A DNA stretch of 64,000 nt, taken from assembly GCA_020746835.1 (NCBI GenBank), contig JAGPNK010000003.1, positions 1,612,001 to 1,676,000 of the forward strand. The letters are read 5' to 3'. A model generated the notes under the pieces. That model ran no database searches, had not been told where the DNA came from, and worked only from the letters and a program-made list of their open reading frames with translations. The DNA is from Stachybotrys elegans (taxonomy: Eukaryota; Ascomycota; Sordariomycetes; Hypocreales; Stachybotryaceae). Both the position numbers and the translations under genes were made by a program. How positions within the stretch are numbered: the first letter of the stretch is position 1; every line of letters starts with the position of its first letter. Positions 34,286 to 46,109 of the stretch are shown piece after piece.

Positions 34286-37200
34286 ATGAAGCCCAAGGCT
34301 TCGGCGCGGGGCTTCTCCAGCACCGGCTCCGGCTCCGGGTTCGGTGGCAGTTTCGGATTCGGCGGCGGCCAAGGCACCGCAAGCTCCCTGTCCTACCTCG
34401 CCGAGCCCCCGTCCTTTAGCTCCATATCAGACCCCAACGTTGTCGTCTCCCTCAAGAACTTGCTCAAGAAGGATAGTACCACCAAGGCTAAAGCTCTAGA
34501 GGAGCTCTTGTCCTACGCTCAAGCGCATCCCTTCGACAAAGATGGGGGTGTTGAGGAGGCCATATTGGACGTATGGATCCAACTGTACCCTCGCTCGTCT
34601 ATCGACAACTCGCGCCGGGTGCGAGAGCTGTCCCACAACCTTCAGTATGAGCTTATGAAGTCTGCTCGTAAGCGCATGGAGAAGCATGTGCCCAAAATTG
34701 TCGGTGCCTGGCTTGCTGGTCTATACGATCGCGATCGAGCCGCCGCCCGTGCTGCCTCCGATGGGCTATCGTCCTTCCTCAACACTCCCGAAAAAGTGAC
34801 GGGATTCTGGAGAAAATGCCAGCCGCAGATCTTAGATTTCGCCATTGAGGCAGTCCAAGAAACCCAGGATACCTTGAGCGACGAGCGCTCCACTACCAAG
34901 GAGGATGCAGAGGCCAAATACTTCCGAGTGCTCACCGCGAGCTTGTCCCTGGTCCTAGGGCTTCTTCAACGCATGACTGCTCAGGACCTGGAAAAGCTGC
35001 AATCCAGATACGATGACTTCTTTGCTGAGGACAGCGTCTGGAAGAGCATAACTTTTGAGGATTCCACCGTCAGGAAGGCGGCTTGCCAGCTCCTGTTTGC
35101 CTGTCTGGACCGAAAGCTTCCCTATGGCAGCTCACCAAAGGTGAAGAGTGCCTTCATCACCGGCGGGCTCAAGACGAACCACGCTGGCTCTGCACTGGAG
35201 TATGTGATTGCTCTGAATAAGTTGACGCAGTTCTCTCCTGGAATATGGTCGTCCGAGGGCTCTAGCGGAAAGAAGTCACCGCTTTCCAGGCTATCTGCCT
35301 TTATTGCCAAAGGCTCCCAGGGAAGCCCTCCTAAGTTCTGGGGATCTCTAGACCAGCTTCTCTCTGTTCTCCCATCGGAAGTCATCACCCCAGAAACGGC
35401 TTCGGATCTCCTCGGATCTCTCAAATCTGGCATCACGCATCGTGATGAGCCTCGCACCAACACCTCATTTGCTTGGAAGTGCTACATCGATACTGCGAAG
35501 CGCTTGCTGGGAACTCTGGGGCCCGAGGACCAGCTCCCCTTCGTCCAGCAGCATCTGTTCCCCTTATTTGAACAATTTTTGTTCTCTGCGCCCGGTAAGC
35601 CCGCCACCGGAATTCCGGTCGGTGCAAACGCCATGGCTGTGTTCGTTGAGGCCTATCTCTCCATTGTCCAATCGTCTCCTCCAGTCGTCGATGCTTCGGC
35701 TGAGGAATGGGACCGCCTTGCTGGAATCTTCACCAATAAGATTGCCGCCTCCCTTCCCGAGGTTTCAAAGGAGTATAAATCCTCCCAAGAGACGATTGCA
35801 GAAGAAGGTCGACGCTGGTTTGGGTTGGTCGGGCAGATTTATGCCAGTATTCGCGAACGCTCCGACAATCTACCCGATCAGACCGCCATCCCCTCGGCGA
35901 GAATCATTTCGCAATGCATTTCGCTACTGGAGAGCCGTAACATGAAGCCTTTTGGTGCTTCCAGGATTATCGAATACGCTCTAAGCACGTCTGCACATCT
36001 ATTTAGCGGGGAAACAGGCCCGAAGATTGCGGATTTCCTATCAACTGCCGCGGTCGATCATCTAGAGAAGGTTATGGAATCGGCTTCTTCAGGTTACTTG
36101 CTCTCTTGCCTCCGTCTACTCGGCTCCGTGCCAAGTCTAGAAGCGGAATACCCAAAAATCTGGCAGACCTGGATCGAGGCAATTCTGGAGCTGGAAGATA
36201 CAACTGCCCGCGACTCAGCGTTGGCAGCACTGATTGCGCAAGATCGAGCAGCGGAATTTTCCAAGCGCAATGATAAGCTCCAGGAGACCATTATGTCACA
36301 AGCCCAAGCATCAGTGAAGGGCGAAGCCAATGCATGGGAGCTCTTGGAGGCTGCCGTGACATATGAAGCCTTGGCTCAAGACTTGAGGCACCAGCTGGCC
36401 CAGTTCTTCGTCGCTGCGTTGGACTCACAGAACAAGGTAAGCGCCCTTAGAGCGCTGGAAATCCTGGCCAAGCATAAACCCGAAGAGTTATCCAAGAATG
36501 AAGACCTGCACCTGATCCTGGTTACTCAGCTGCTGGGCCTAGTAGAGCTTAACGACAATGACTTGTCACCCAGAGCCACCGCCATTCAGGCGTTACTTGA
36601 TAGTGGTGGTGATGGGAAGCTTCCAGTCATTGGGATCATTCAGTCCAACCTGGAGCGTGCTGGCCCGCAATCACTCGAGTAAGTCTGCTGACAAGAAATT
36701 TTGACATGAACTGACAGGAATAGAATTGAGACCCTCGTCAAGCAGGCAAAGGATGCTGCTAGTAACGGAAGTTCCATGGAAGACCTCTTCCCCAGCACCA
36801 ATGCATGGATGCAAGCACTGCTGCCCATTTTGGAACAGCCTATCGAGGCGCCAATCACCATTACGAATATCCTTGGAGGCGCTGCAGCGCTGGTTCAGCC
36901 AGTTCAAGTCTCCGGGCAAGAAGCACGACATGTCTTCCGCGATCGCAAGGGCCGCTCTATACCTGCACGAATGGCACTGTACACCACAGCGTTATTTGAG
37001 GCGAACATGGAACTCATTCAGCTTCCTCGACAGTTCCAAGTAGAGCTTCTATATCTTCAATGTCTGACAGTACAGCTCTCCACCGACCAGCTTACCATGC
37101 AAGGCACTGGTGGGCTCTGGAAGGACATGGGTAATATGGAGAGCGCCGCTGAGGCTGAATCACTGGTCACATCTCTTCGCAAGTTCATCGGCGAGAGGGC

Positions 37201-39261
37201 AACGATTGCGCCGTGGTGGACCGACGGCGCTGACGATGAAGTTACCGCTGCTGTCCGAGGTCTCGTTGAACTCTTGATAGAGCAGTCTAAGGAACTGACG
37301 GCCCGAGCATTCTATAGCGCCAGGGCACTGAGCGAGATTGTTCAGTCTTTGGCTGAGGCTCATGGAGCAACAGTCAACGTCGAAGAAAAGTTCTTGACAC
37401 CCGCCATCCTGAAGGCCACACCAGCCACTGTCTTTACAGCATCAGCATTGCTGGCTGGCTTGGGGGAGACTCTACAACCCTCCAAGGCAGTCAATAACTT
37501 CTGCAATCGGCTCGTCAGTGACGTTGCCGGCGCATCGCCAAGCTCTGAGAAGACGCTCCTGATTCTCGTGCTCCTAACCATCTGTGCCAAGGTCTACGAA
37601 AATGGCGAGCTTCCTGTGGCCAATAACCGCATTGTATTTGCCACCAGGCAGATCACCTCGTGGCTGGATGAACCAGAAGAGCTAAGCCCTGCGCTCTGTG
37701 CCGAAATATGCCGCGCACTGACGCAGCTCCTCCCCTGCATGAAAGAGGTGTATGGCTCGTATTGGGAGAGCACCATTGAGTTCTGCCTGTTGCTGTGGAA
37801 CAAGGCTGGCGAAAAGGATCTGAAAGAGGCTCTTCCCTTTTTGCATGCATCTCTGAGGCTGATGAAGGTTTTGGAGTCCATAAGCGACCCCAATGATGAC
37901 TTGCAGGATGCATTGAAAGACTCTTCTGGGCAGAAGCATAAAGCGCTCCTTGGATTACTGACTCTTCCTCGAGGGCAGCCATCCCAACCGCTGGAGATCA
38001 CTGATGGAATACTCTGCCGAGAGGTTGAGAAAATACCCGCCAGGTACCTCACAGACTTATCAGACATCTATGGTCTGGTTGCCTCGGAATCCACCGATAT
38101 CCAGACTGCCGGATTCAGCCTGCTGCATAAAGCCATCCCATCTCAGCAGGAGCAGAAGTCGGTGGACGCCTTGCTGGATAAGACAGGTAGGCCTTTTTTC
38201 CTCTCTTACACATTGATCTTTATTAACTTGGTGCAGACGCTCGACTACCAGACGAACTGCTCTCGCTCCTGCTTGATGCTCCAACCATTGAGCGATACTC
38301 GGATGATGCTCTTGCACAATTCCCTCCATCCATCCGATGCTATCTCCTCTCGTGGAAGCTTGTCTTTGACACATTTTCTACTTCATCCTTCAAGATTCGC
38401 AACGATTTTACTGAGAACATCAAGACCGACAACTACCTGCCCCCGCTCCTCGACCTCATGTTTGATGTCCTTGGCCACTCTGCTGCAAGAGCATTGAACC
38501 TTGACAAGGCAAACTTGACACCGGAGCAGATTCGCGACTATGATATCAAGCTGGCTGATTCGGAGACGGAAGAAAAGAGCATGCAGTGGCTTCTCGTGCA
38601 CCTTTTCTACCTGACTCTAAAGTATATACCTGGTCTGTTCAGGCTCTGGTACATCGATTGTCGATCGAAGCAGACCAAGATTGCCGTCGAGTCCTGGACA
38701 GCCAAGTTCTTCTCGCCGCTGATTGTTCAGGATGCACTTGATGAGGTTCAGACATGGGCAGACTCGCAGGAGCCTCCAGCCGCGGACGAGAAGGAACTTC
38801 AAGTGAAGGTGTCGCGAACGGCGAAGGAGGTGACGGCAGGATACGAGGTGGATGAATCCCAGGCCTCCATCGTCATCAAGGTGCCGCCAAGCTATCCCAT
38901 CGACAACGTGACGGTTTCCAGTGTGAATCGCGTCGCTGTGACAGAAAGGAAATGGCAAAGCTGGATAATGACTACACAGGGTGTCATCACCTTCTCCAAC
39001 GGAAACATCATCGACGGGTTACAGGTGTTCAAGCGTAACATCATCGGAGCGCTCAAGGGGCAGTCCGAGTGCGCCATCTGTTACAGCATCATCTCGACGG
39101 ACAAGCGTATGCCGGACAAGCGGTGCACAACCTGCAACAACCTCTTCCACCGCACGTGCTTGTACAAGTGGTTCCAGACGAGCAACCAGAACACGTGCCC
39201 TCTGTGCAGGAACCCCATTGATTACTTGGGTGCAGACACGGCCAAGCGGAGGCAAGGATAA
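34286..39261 (+). CDS. LTN1: E3 ubiquitin-protein ligase listerin
   Basis: Three exons (34286-36678, 36724-38186, 38237-39261) join in phase for 1626 residues. The N-terminus is Gly/Ser-rich, then a listerin N-terminal domain begins near SSLSYLAEPPSFSSISDPNVV and the body is a long HEAT/ARM-type helical solenoid. The C-terminus carries a RING-variant finger: CAICYSIISTDKRMPDKRC, then CNNLFHRTCLYKWF and CPLCRNP, preceded by an RWD-like region. Length and order match yeast Rkr1/Ltn1 (1562 residues). The known role is ubiquitination of stalled nascent chains on 60S subunits in ribosome quality control. Intron 1 (45 nt) has two in-frame acceptors six bases apart. The gene ends 34 nt from the convergent kinase gene. 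Confidence 0.95.
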
Positions 39262-39295
39262 GTACTGGTATGTAGCCTATGGTTCTGTATCTTAG

Positions 39296-40416
39296 TCAAC
39301 TCAGCATAAGCATGGGTAGGATAACGCCTGAGAAAATGTCAGTGATGGTGAGTTCGCCAAGATTGGATATGTGTAGGCTTGCCTGTTCAGCTGTCAGTCT
39401 CCGGCTGTCGAAACGGATGAGAGCAGCAACCAGATCTCTCCAGTCTGGTTCGACTCCGGGCAATATTTCATCCCATGGTCTCTGGGGAAACACCGTCCAC
39501 AGTTCGAAAGGCGCCACTTTGAACTCCAACGCCTCGGGCCACGTCTCGGGAGTAGGAGTTCCAAGGGTTTTGAAGATGCTGAGAATTAGACCCAGCTGGT
39601 TCCCGTCTTCTTGCACAGGGCGGGACTCGAATATGGGCGTAGGAGGGGATCGGACAGCCTCACTTATCATGACACCCAGCCCCCACATATCGACGGGAGG
39701 TCCGTAGGCCTTGTTGCCGAATAGGACTTCTGGGGCACGATATGGGCCGGTGCCAATGTCGAGAATCTTGTTCGTGGCAGGTTCGGTGTAGGTGGACAGC
39801 TTGGGGTGCCATGCGGTGCCAAAGTCGGATAGGTAGGCCGGCCCGTCGGGAGATTCGAGAAGAACCGCCGATGGTTTGATATCACGATGCACGATTCCTT
39901 GAGAGTGGATGGAGTGCAAGGCGGCCAGGACGTCGCGAAAAATGGCCTTGCGCTGAGACTGAGACAATGTGCCTTGGTCAAGCAACTGCTCCAAAGAGTT
40001 CGGCATGAAAGGGAATACCAAGACCAGACGCTGATGCTGGTCATGGAAGACCTCGAGGAGGGGGATGCATGGAGGGCGTAGAGAGGCAAGGATCTTGGCC
40101 TCACGCTGCGGGTTATGAGGCTCAATATTGTGAGCTACGATGACTTTTAGGGCCTTGTTGCTGCTGCGGTAGACTTCAGAGGTAACTCCTTCGGATATGG
40201 GCGTGCAATCGGTAAAGCCGCCGATGCGAATCCCCGTGATGGGCTCTTCTGCTACGGCATCAGGGCCTTGAGTGCCAGCCGATGGGCGATGACAGAGAGC
40301 TTCATATTCATCCTAGAATCCCACGTTAGCATTAGCTCCAGAGCAGGTACCTTGTGACATACTTGGGTAGATGCGTTGTTATAGGCGGCCTGCTCGATGG
40401 CGACGGCTTCACTCAT
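39296..40416 (-). CDS. CDK-like protein kinase (Csk1/CAK-like) with degenerate catalytic motifs
   Basis: Two exons (40363-40416 and 39296-40312) give 356 residues. The kinase fold is clear: the beta3 lysine K74 (ALKVIV), helix-C Glu89, HRD at residues 160-162, then SDFGTAW and YRAPEVLFG, followed by a CMGC-type C-lobe with YGPPVDMWGLGV. Two features are unusual. The glycine loop reads ISEGVTSEVYR with a single glycine, and the Mg-binding Asn after HRD is Ala (HRDIKPSAVLL). Its closest role by pattern is a CDK-activating kinase relative such as fission yeast Csk1, which is itself divergent. Substrates are unproven, and weak or absent activity is possible. Confidence 0.8.
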
Positions 40417-42046
40417 AGACTGGTCAGGAAGTGAGGCTTGACTGTGAACTTGTGAGTGGAGATGCAGCAAGATGGTGGAGGGGGAGGTACATTTTCTGGA
40501 TGGAGTCGTATCGGTCGAGGGCGGAGAGGTCCGTCCTCCAGTCGCCAGGTGCCGCCATAACAGAGAGGATGGATGTGATTGCGATTGATGATTGGGACAG
40601 GAGGAGCATGAAAGTTGGAACTTGGACGGTGTTTTAGCACTTGATGGACGTTTCAGGACCCACCGATGCACAGGACAGGCGGATGGGGGTGTTTGCATCC
40701 AAGTTCATTGCAATGAGGCCGTCTGATGGTCCACTGAACGGCGAGCTGGTTTTTTTCTTCTTTTTTCTTTTTTTTCTCTCTCTCTTTTCTTCTTCTTCTT
40801 TTTCTTCTTCTCTCTCTTTATTCTATTATTATCATTATGCTTGTCCTTTCATTGAATAATTAATTGGTTTCACGGAGGGTGATACAAGAACTGTCGTGGC
40901 TTCCACCATCTCAAGTTTGGATCTCTAATCCCATTGGGTGACGCCATGTCTAATGTTTGTCATGGGCCAATGTGATGGAGATCCGGTTGCAAAGACTGGT
41001 CTGTCTCAGGATGTTTTTAGATTCAAGTGTTCTAGCGAGTCAAGCGGCTTCATGCAAAAAGTAACCCCGAGAATGCCATGTCCGTCCATCCGCCATTGCA
41101 TGAATTGAGGATGAGAAGCATGTGAGCTGGAGGTGACGTATTCAGAAGCGATGGCAAGCCGATGGCCTAAACCTAATCTAGAGCTCCCGTCCACTCCGAC
41201 GCCCTGCCGAGGTACCTTTGCAACAGCTTGTCAAAAGATTTACACTGCTCCTAAAAACAGCTGCCGACGAGGTTTACCCTTCCGTCCCTCCCGTCCTTAT
41301 TTTTTTCCCCTCGCCCTGGCATCATGCGACAGAGGGGATTGGGCTCAGTTCATTTCCCTGAAGGTGTAGCTCCGAGCTGTGGAGTCGCGTCACCTGGACA
41401 TCGTCCAGTCACAGAGCAGGGCAACAGGGACCTCCAGCTGGTTTCTCCACCTCCGCTTCCACTAAAGACACTAGAAGGAGCTTGGCTGGGTGGGCAGGTA
41501 CCTGTGAGGTGGCCTGTCTAAAGGCACCTAGGAGGTAGTGTAGGGCTATGTACTCGCTCCGACGGCTGGCTGGCTGGGGGCGCTCTCACGTTGGGCGGGT
41601 GGCTTCCAGGTTGCCAGGCCTCCCAGCCTCATCCATCCATCTGGGCTTCGTTTGCTCCTCCACTGATCCACCGCGTTCAATTCCTTCTACCCATCGGCCC
41701 GGCCAGACGACCATCTTATCATTCCTTACCATACGCACACGCCTGATGCTTTGGCTCCATCTCCGCCTCACCCTCAACCTCAACCTCGCACTCGTCCGCG
41801 CCTAGCCTTCCGTCCATACCGCATTTTCCTCGTCTCGATTTCCAACTCGAGCTCCTCCTCCTCCGCGTCATGGTCTATTAGCATTGCTCAACCCGCTTGA
41901 GCCTCTTCTTCCTCCTCCGCTAATATCGTCATGCGCCTGCATCCCTCATCCTTATTGCATCTTGCTACGCCATAGACTACTTGTTACTCCGTCGCGCAAT
42001 TCTATTTCCAATTCCTCCGCAGCTTCCTGCACCAGAGCTTCCAGCC
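40417..42046. other. Divergent promoter region, kinase / Syp1
   Basis: 1.6 kb without a supported gene. It holds an uninterrupted 70-nt pyrimidine tract (40750-40819, plus strand) and a long pyrimidine-rich leader in the 500 nt before the Syp1 ATG. Confidence 0.5.
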
Positions 42047-45036
42047 ATGGATGACCTAGCTCGGGCTGAGTATCCCGTCATCGTGGTAAGCCGAAGCCTT
42101 CATTCATTGCGAATACTCTTTTTCCGCCCGGCCTGCCGCCTGGCCCAGCGCGTTGCCTCCGTTTGCTAACAGGGCTTTTCGTCCCATAGGCAACCCTTCC
42201 GCCCGGGCAAGCAGTAAACATCCTCAACGACCGAGTTAAGCGCATTAGCAAGACCAACATCGAAATTGCCGATTGGCTCGCGGAGCGTCGTCGCGTCGAA
42301 GAACAATATGTCCAAGGCTTGCGCAAGCTCACCCAGGCCCGATTCCCTAACTCTCAGTCGGAACTAGGGTACGTTTGGCCCTCCTCGTGTCCTGCTGCCC
42401 CATGACATCGCTGACCACGTCCTTCGGCTCCGTGTGTAGTGTTTTCCAAGGCCCTTGGAATCGAATTACCGAGTCCATCAACCACATTGCCCAAACCCAC
42501 CACAGGTTCGCCGAGCGTGTTGAGAAAGATGTCGAGGGTCCCCTACGAGCCTTCCAGCAGCGCCCAGATGTCCTCAACATCCACAGCATCGCCACCAACC
42601 TGACCGCCATGGCCAGGGACCTCGAAGACGCACAAGACAAATCCGACAAGCTGACCAAGCGTGGCACCAAGGCGAGCAGCCAAAAGGTTGATGCAGCCAC
42701 CGCCAAGCTCGAATCCGCCACGCAGCAGTGGGAGTCCCAAGCTCCCTTCATATTCGAGACCCTGCAGGCCCTCGACGAATCCCGCATCAACCAGCTGCGC
42801 GACCTCTTGACCCAGTACCAGACCCACGAATCCGACCAGGCTCAGCAGATTCAGGACCATGCTGCTGCTACTATCAGCATCATGCTTGAGGTCAGCACTG
42901 AGATGGAAGTTCAGAGCTTCGTCCAGAGAGTCACCGGGGGCAGAGCTGAAAAGATACCCACCAGGACTCCCACGCGCCAGTCGTCCACGGCCGGCACTCA
43001 CAGCTCTGCGACGGCCGTGGCACCTCCTGTGCCCTCGCAGAACAGCTCTGTTTCAGTGGCTTCAACGCCCACCATCCCTACCCCTGCTCCCGATGATGCA
43101 AGCGACCACAATCCGATGCCCATTGAGAAAGGTGAGCCGCGTCTCCGACCCAGCAAGGCGGGAATTGGCACTAATGGCTACAAGGAACGAGGTCCTCCCG
43201 GCTAGGACGCATTGGCACCGTCTTCAATCGACGACGACAGAGCATGCACGGCGGCTTCGGCCAGCTCTCTTCGCTGACACCACAGAAGAGTTCCACGGCC
43301 CCCGCTGGCGGTTTTGGTAGAATAGGCAGCAGTCATGGTCGCGGCGTCTCTCCCAGGCCGTCCACGGCTAACCTCCAGGACTCCGGACACCTCTCTGCTC
43401 TGCCCGAAACCTTCGCTCCTCCACAGTCGTCCGGCCAAGATTCGACTGCTGCAGAATCCACATACGAAGGGACGAATGGCATGAGATCAGCACAGCTGGA
43501 CGCTCTGGCCTCCTTGACGGGAACGGCCTCGGCCGGAGGCCCCAACGGCACACAAGGCAGTGAGCCGGAAGCACCAGCACCCATATCCAAGCAGTCACAA
43601 GAATCTCAGGATCAGGGTGCGCGTGCCAAGGATTCCGAGGGCTACACGCTGCCTGGCGCAATGGATGACCCCATCTCGAGGGCGCAGAAGGAGGCAGCAG
43701 AGGCGGCTGGCGAAGAAAATGATCAGGGGTTCAAGCTCAGTATTCAGAACACGCCAGTCGAGGATGAGGATCCGGAAGCCAAGCTGGCTGCTCTCTCGAG
43801 CGTTGTCAACACCTTGAAGATGGGCCCAGCCACTCGCCGATCTGGCACAGTCCGAGGTCGACGGGATGTAAGGAACACAATCTACATGCCCTCCCCCTCG
43901 CTCTCCGATGGCTCCCCCAGCATGCCTACTCTATCAGCCTTCCCCTCTGTGCCCACAATTCCAGGGTCTCCTCCCTCTGCCTCACAGTCACCAGCTAAAC
44001 TGGGCCCTGTGTCAGCCCTGCTGACCGAAGCAAGCAACGCGCCAGGCTCTGACAAGGAATCGATACGGTCATCCACATCCTTCGCTAGCCTTGCAGGACA
44101 CGTCAGGCATCCTGACATGACCGGACCGGGTCTCAACGCCTCCATCATAGAGTCCATCTCTGTGATATTCGAGGATGGCGTGGTCAAGAGCGCGTCCATG
44201 AGTGGCGAGATTGCTCTCATCAACAACAGCACCGAGTCTGAGTCCCACAAAAGTATGTCCTCTCTCTAGTGTATCAATAAGCGGTTGCTAATGTATTATC
44301 AGCTCATGAGAGGATCCGGATCAATAACTTCGCCAGTCTGGAACGAATTGGTCCAAACCGTATCTTTGTTCATAATAGCCCCGAGCAGCCTGACCAATTC
44401 AGCATCGATCTCTCACATCTCCATAAGACGTCAACGGCCTTTTCCTATAAGGTCTTCTCGGAGGACTCTACCAACCTGTCTCTCGCAAAATACGCCCCTC
44501 TTTTGGTTAAGCCTGCATGGAAGCTGCAGGGCGACAAGCTTGGGTTGCTGCTGCAGTATCAGCTCAATCCTGAGAGCAGCTTCACCGCTCCCGTCACATT
44601 GCATAATGTGGCGTTTGTGGTGTCTTACAATGGCAGGGCGACTGGAGCCCAGACTAAGCCCAGTGGCACGCACATCAAAGATAGGCATCTAGTGTACTGG
44701 CGCCTGGGCGACGTTACCCTCACCAACGAGACACAGAAGATTGTGTGCAGAATTATCGGTGCTGAAGGTGTTGAGCCGACGCCAGGGCTAGTCCAAGCCA
44801 AGTGGGAGTACATATCTTCGGCAGACGAATCCATGGGGAGCGGAATCTCGGTGGCCGTGTTAGAGGAGCCACCCAAGGATAAGGGCAAGGGCAAAGAGAT
44901 CCTTGAGGACGACCCTTTCGCAGACACGACGGCTCCCGCAAGCCAAGCAGAGGAGCAGAGGTGGACAGACGTGCCGTTGTGGAGGAAGCTTGTGAGTGGT
45001 GACTACGAGGCCAGGGCATCCGCTGTGTCTCCTTGA
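42047..45036 (+). CDS. F-BAR and mu-homology domain endocytic adaptor Syp1/FCHo
   Basis: Five exons (42047-42085, 42190-42368, 42440-43131, 43185-44252, 44303-45036) join in phase for 903 residues. The N-terminal 260 residues form the F-BAR coiled-coil domain, including ILNDRVKRISKTNIEIADWL and long helices. A disordered Ser/Pro-rich middle (residues 270-600) carries many SP sites. The C-terminal 250 residues, starting near SIIESISVIFEDGVVKSASM, form the mu-homology domain that binds cargo. In yeast, Syp1 is an early endocytic coat factor that also controls septin dynamics; animal FCHo1/2 nucleate clathrin coats. Every exon join restores family sequence, and length is close to yeast Syp1 (870 residues). 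Confidence 0.92.
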
Positions 45037-46109
45037 GGAGGGTGATCCATGTTTGTGTCGGAAGTAGTTTGCGAGCAAGGCAAAGGTGAGGGAGGGCGCC
45101 TAGGATACCAGAACATATATTATCTTGGAAGTTACTAGTTTGTATGGATATAAAGCATACGGCAGGTGAGGTCTGGGATAGGTCTTGGGGTTTCCATCAC
45201 CCGCACTGTATCAAGTTTGCTATAGCCGTACATGAAGAGTCTACTGACCCAAGCTGCAAGGGGAACATTACCATCATCACCTCTGCCACACCGACGTTAA
45301 CGTCAAGAGGGGCGACAGCGCTGCCTTGAACGGGGTCTGATGAGGGGCCCGGCGCCGTTGCGACCGTGGCCGAGGCTGTTGCGGACCGAGTACTACGACT
45401 GCACGGGGCCGGAGACGAATCGGCAGTACTGCGCCTGGATACAGGGTTATGCAGGCGTGACGTGCGATGGCTTCTTCACCGAGTACGTGCGCGTCGACGG
45501 CCAGCACAGCTGGCAGTCTGTCACTCAGCTCCTTTCATCACTGTTCGGTGATATTCTACCATCTCGGGTAGGTGGTAAAGGGTTTCCAAGTTCGAAGGCT
45601 GTCAGTAAATTCCCTTCAAATATCAAGACAAACAGTATACTCCGTAATGTCATAGTGAGTTTCATGAAGACGCCATTTCATCTTTCCCTCTCACCTTCGT
45701 TGCCATCATCTGGCAACCCCCGAAGCAACTCACAAGGCACTTGATGCTGGGTTCTCGGTCGCAGTTTGTATCGATCATGTTCCGCTTTTGAATACACCTC
45801 TATCCTATCCCAGTATACCAAGTAATCCCGCCAGCCCCAAGTTTTTCCTCGCCGAATAATTTTTTGTACCTTCTCGCTCCGTGTGTGATGTTGGGTCTTC
45901 GCTGCGTCATGCCCTCTCCGATCTCCGAATTAAATTCAAGTAATGAAAGGGCTGTTGATATGCAAAATGAAAAAAAGAAGAATGAAAGGATGAAAGGGGC
46001 AAGTAATAAAACAAACGAAAAATGCCTCTGCCGGTGGTTCGTATGTACATCAGCTTAGTCGTACAGCCCATCTCGCATACGAAGCTGCGTTTGAGCGCTA
46101 GGCTTAAGC
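45037..46109. other. Convergent 3' region with a probable gene relic
   Basis: Lies between the convergent Syp1 and Tam41 genes. Apart from the alcohol dehydrogenase-like fragment at 45385-45516, no coding sequence is supported. Confidence 0.4.
45385..45516 (+). pseudogene. Relic of a zinc-dependent alcohol dehydrogenase
   Basis: About 44 codons read TEYYDCTGPETNRQY, then GVTCDGFFTEYVRVD. The order Cys, Gly-Pro-Glu, Cys, then Gly-x3-Asp-Gly-x-Phe-x-Glu-Tyr matches the structural-zinc lobe and following strand of medium-chain alcohol dehydrogenases. No catalytic-zinc region is found upstream, and no Rossmann coenzyme domain downstream. The frame runs into unrelated sequence on both sides. It looks like an isolated remnant. 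A chance resemblance cannot be excluded. Confidence 0.4.
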
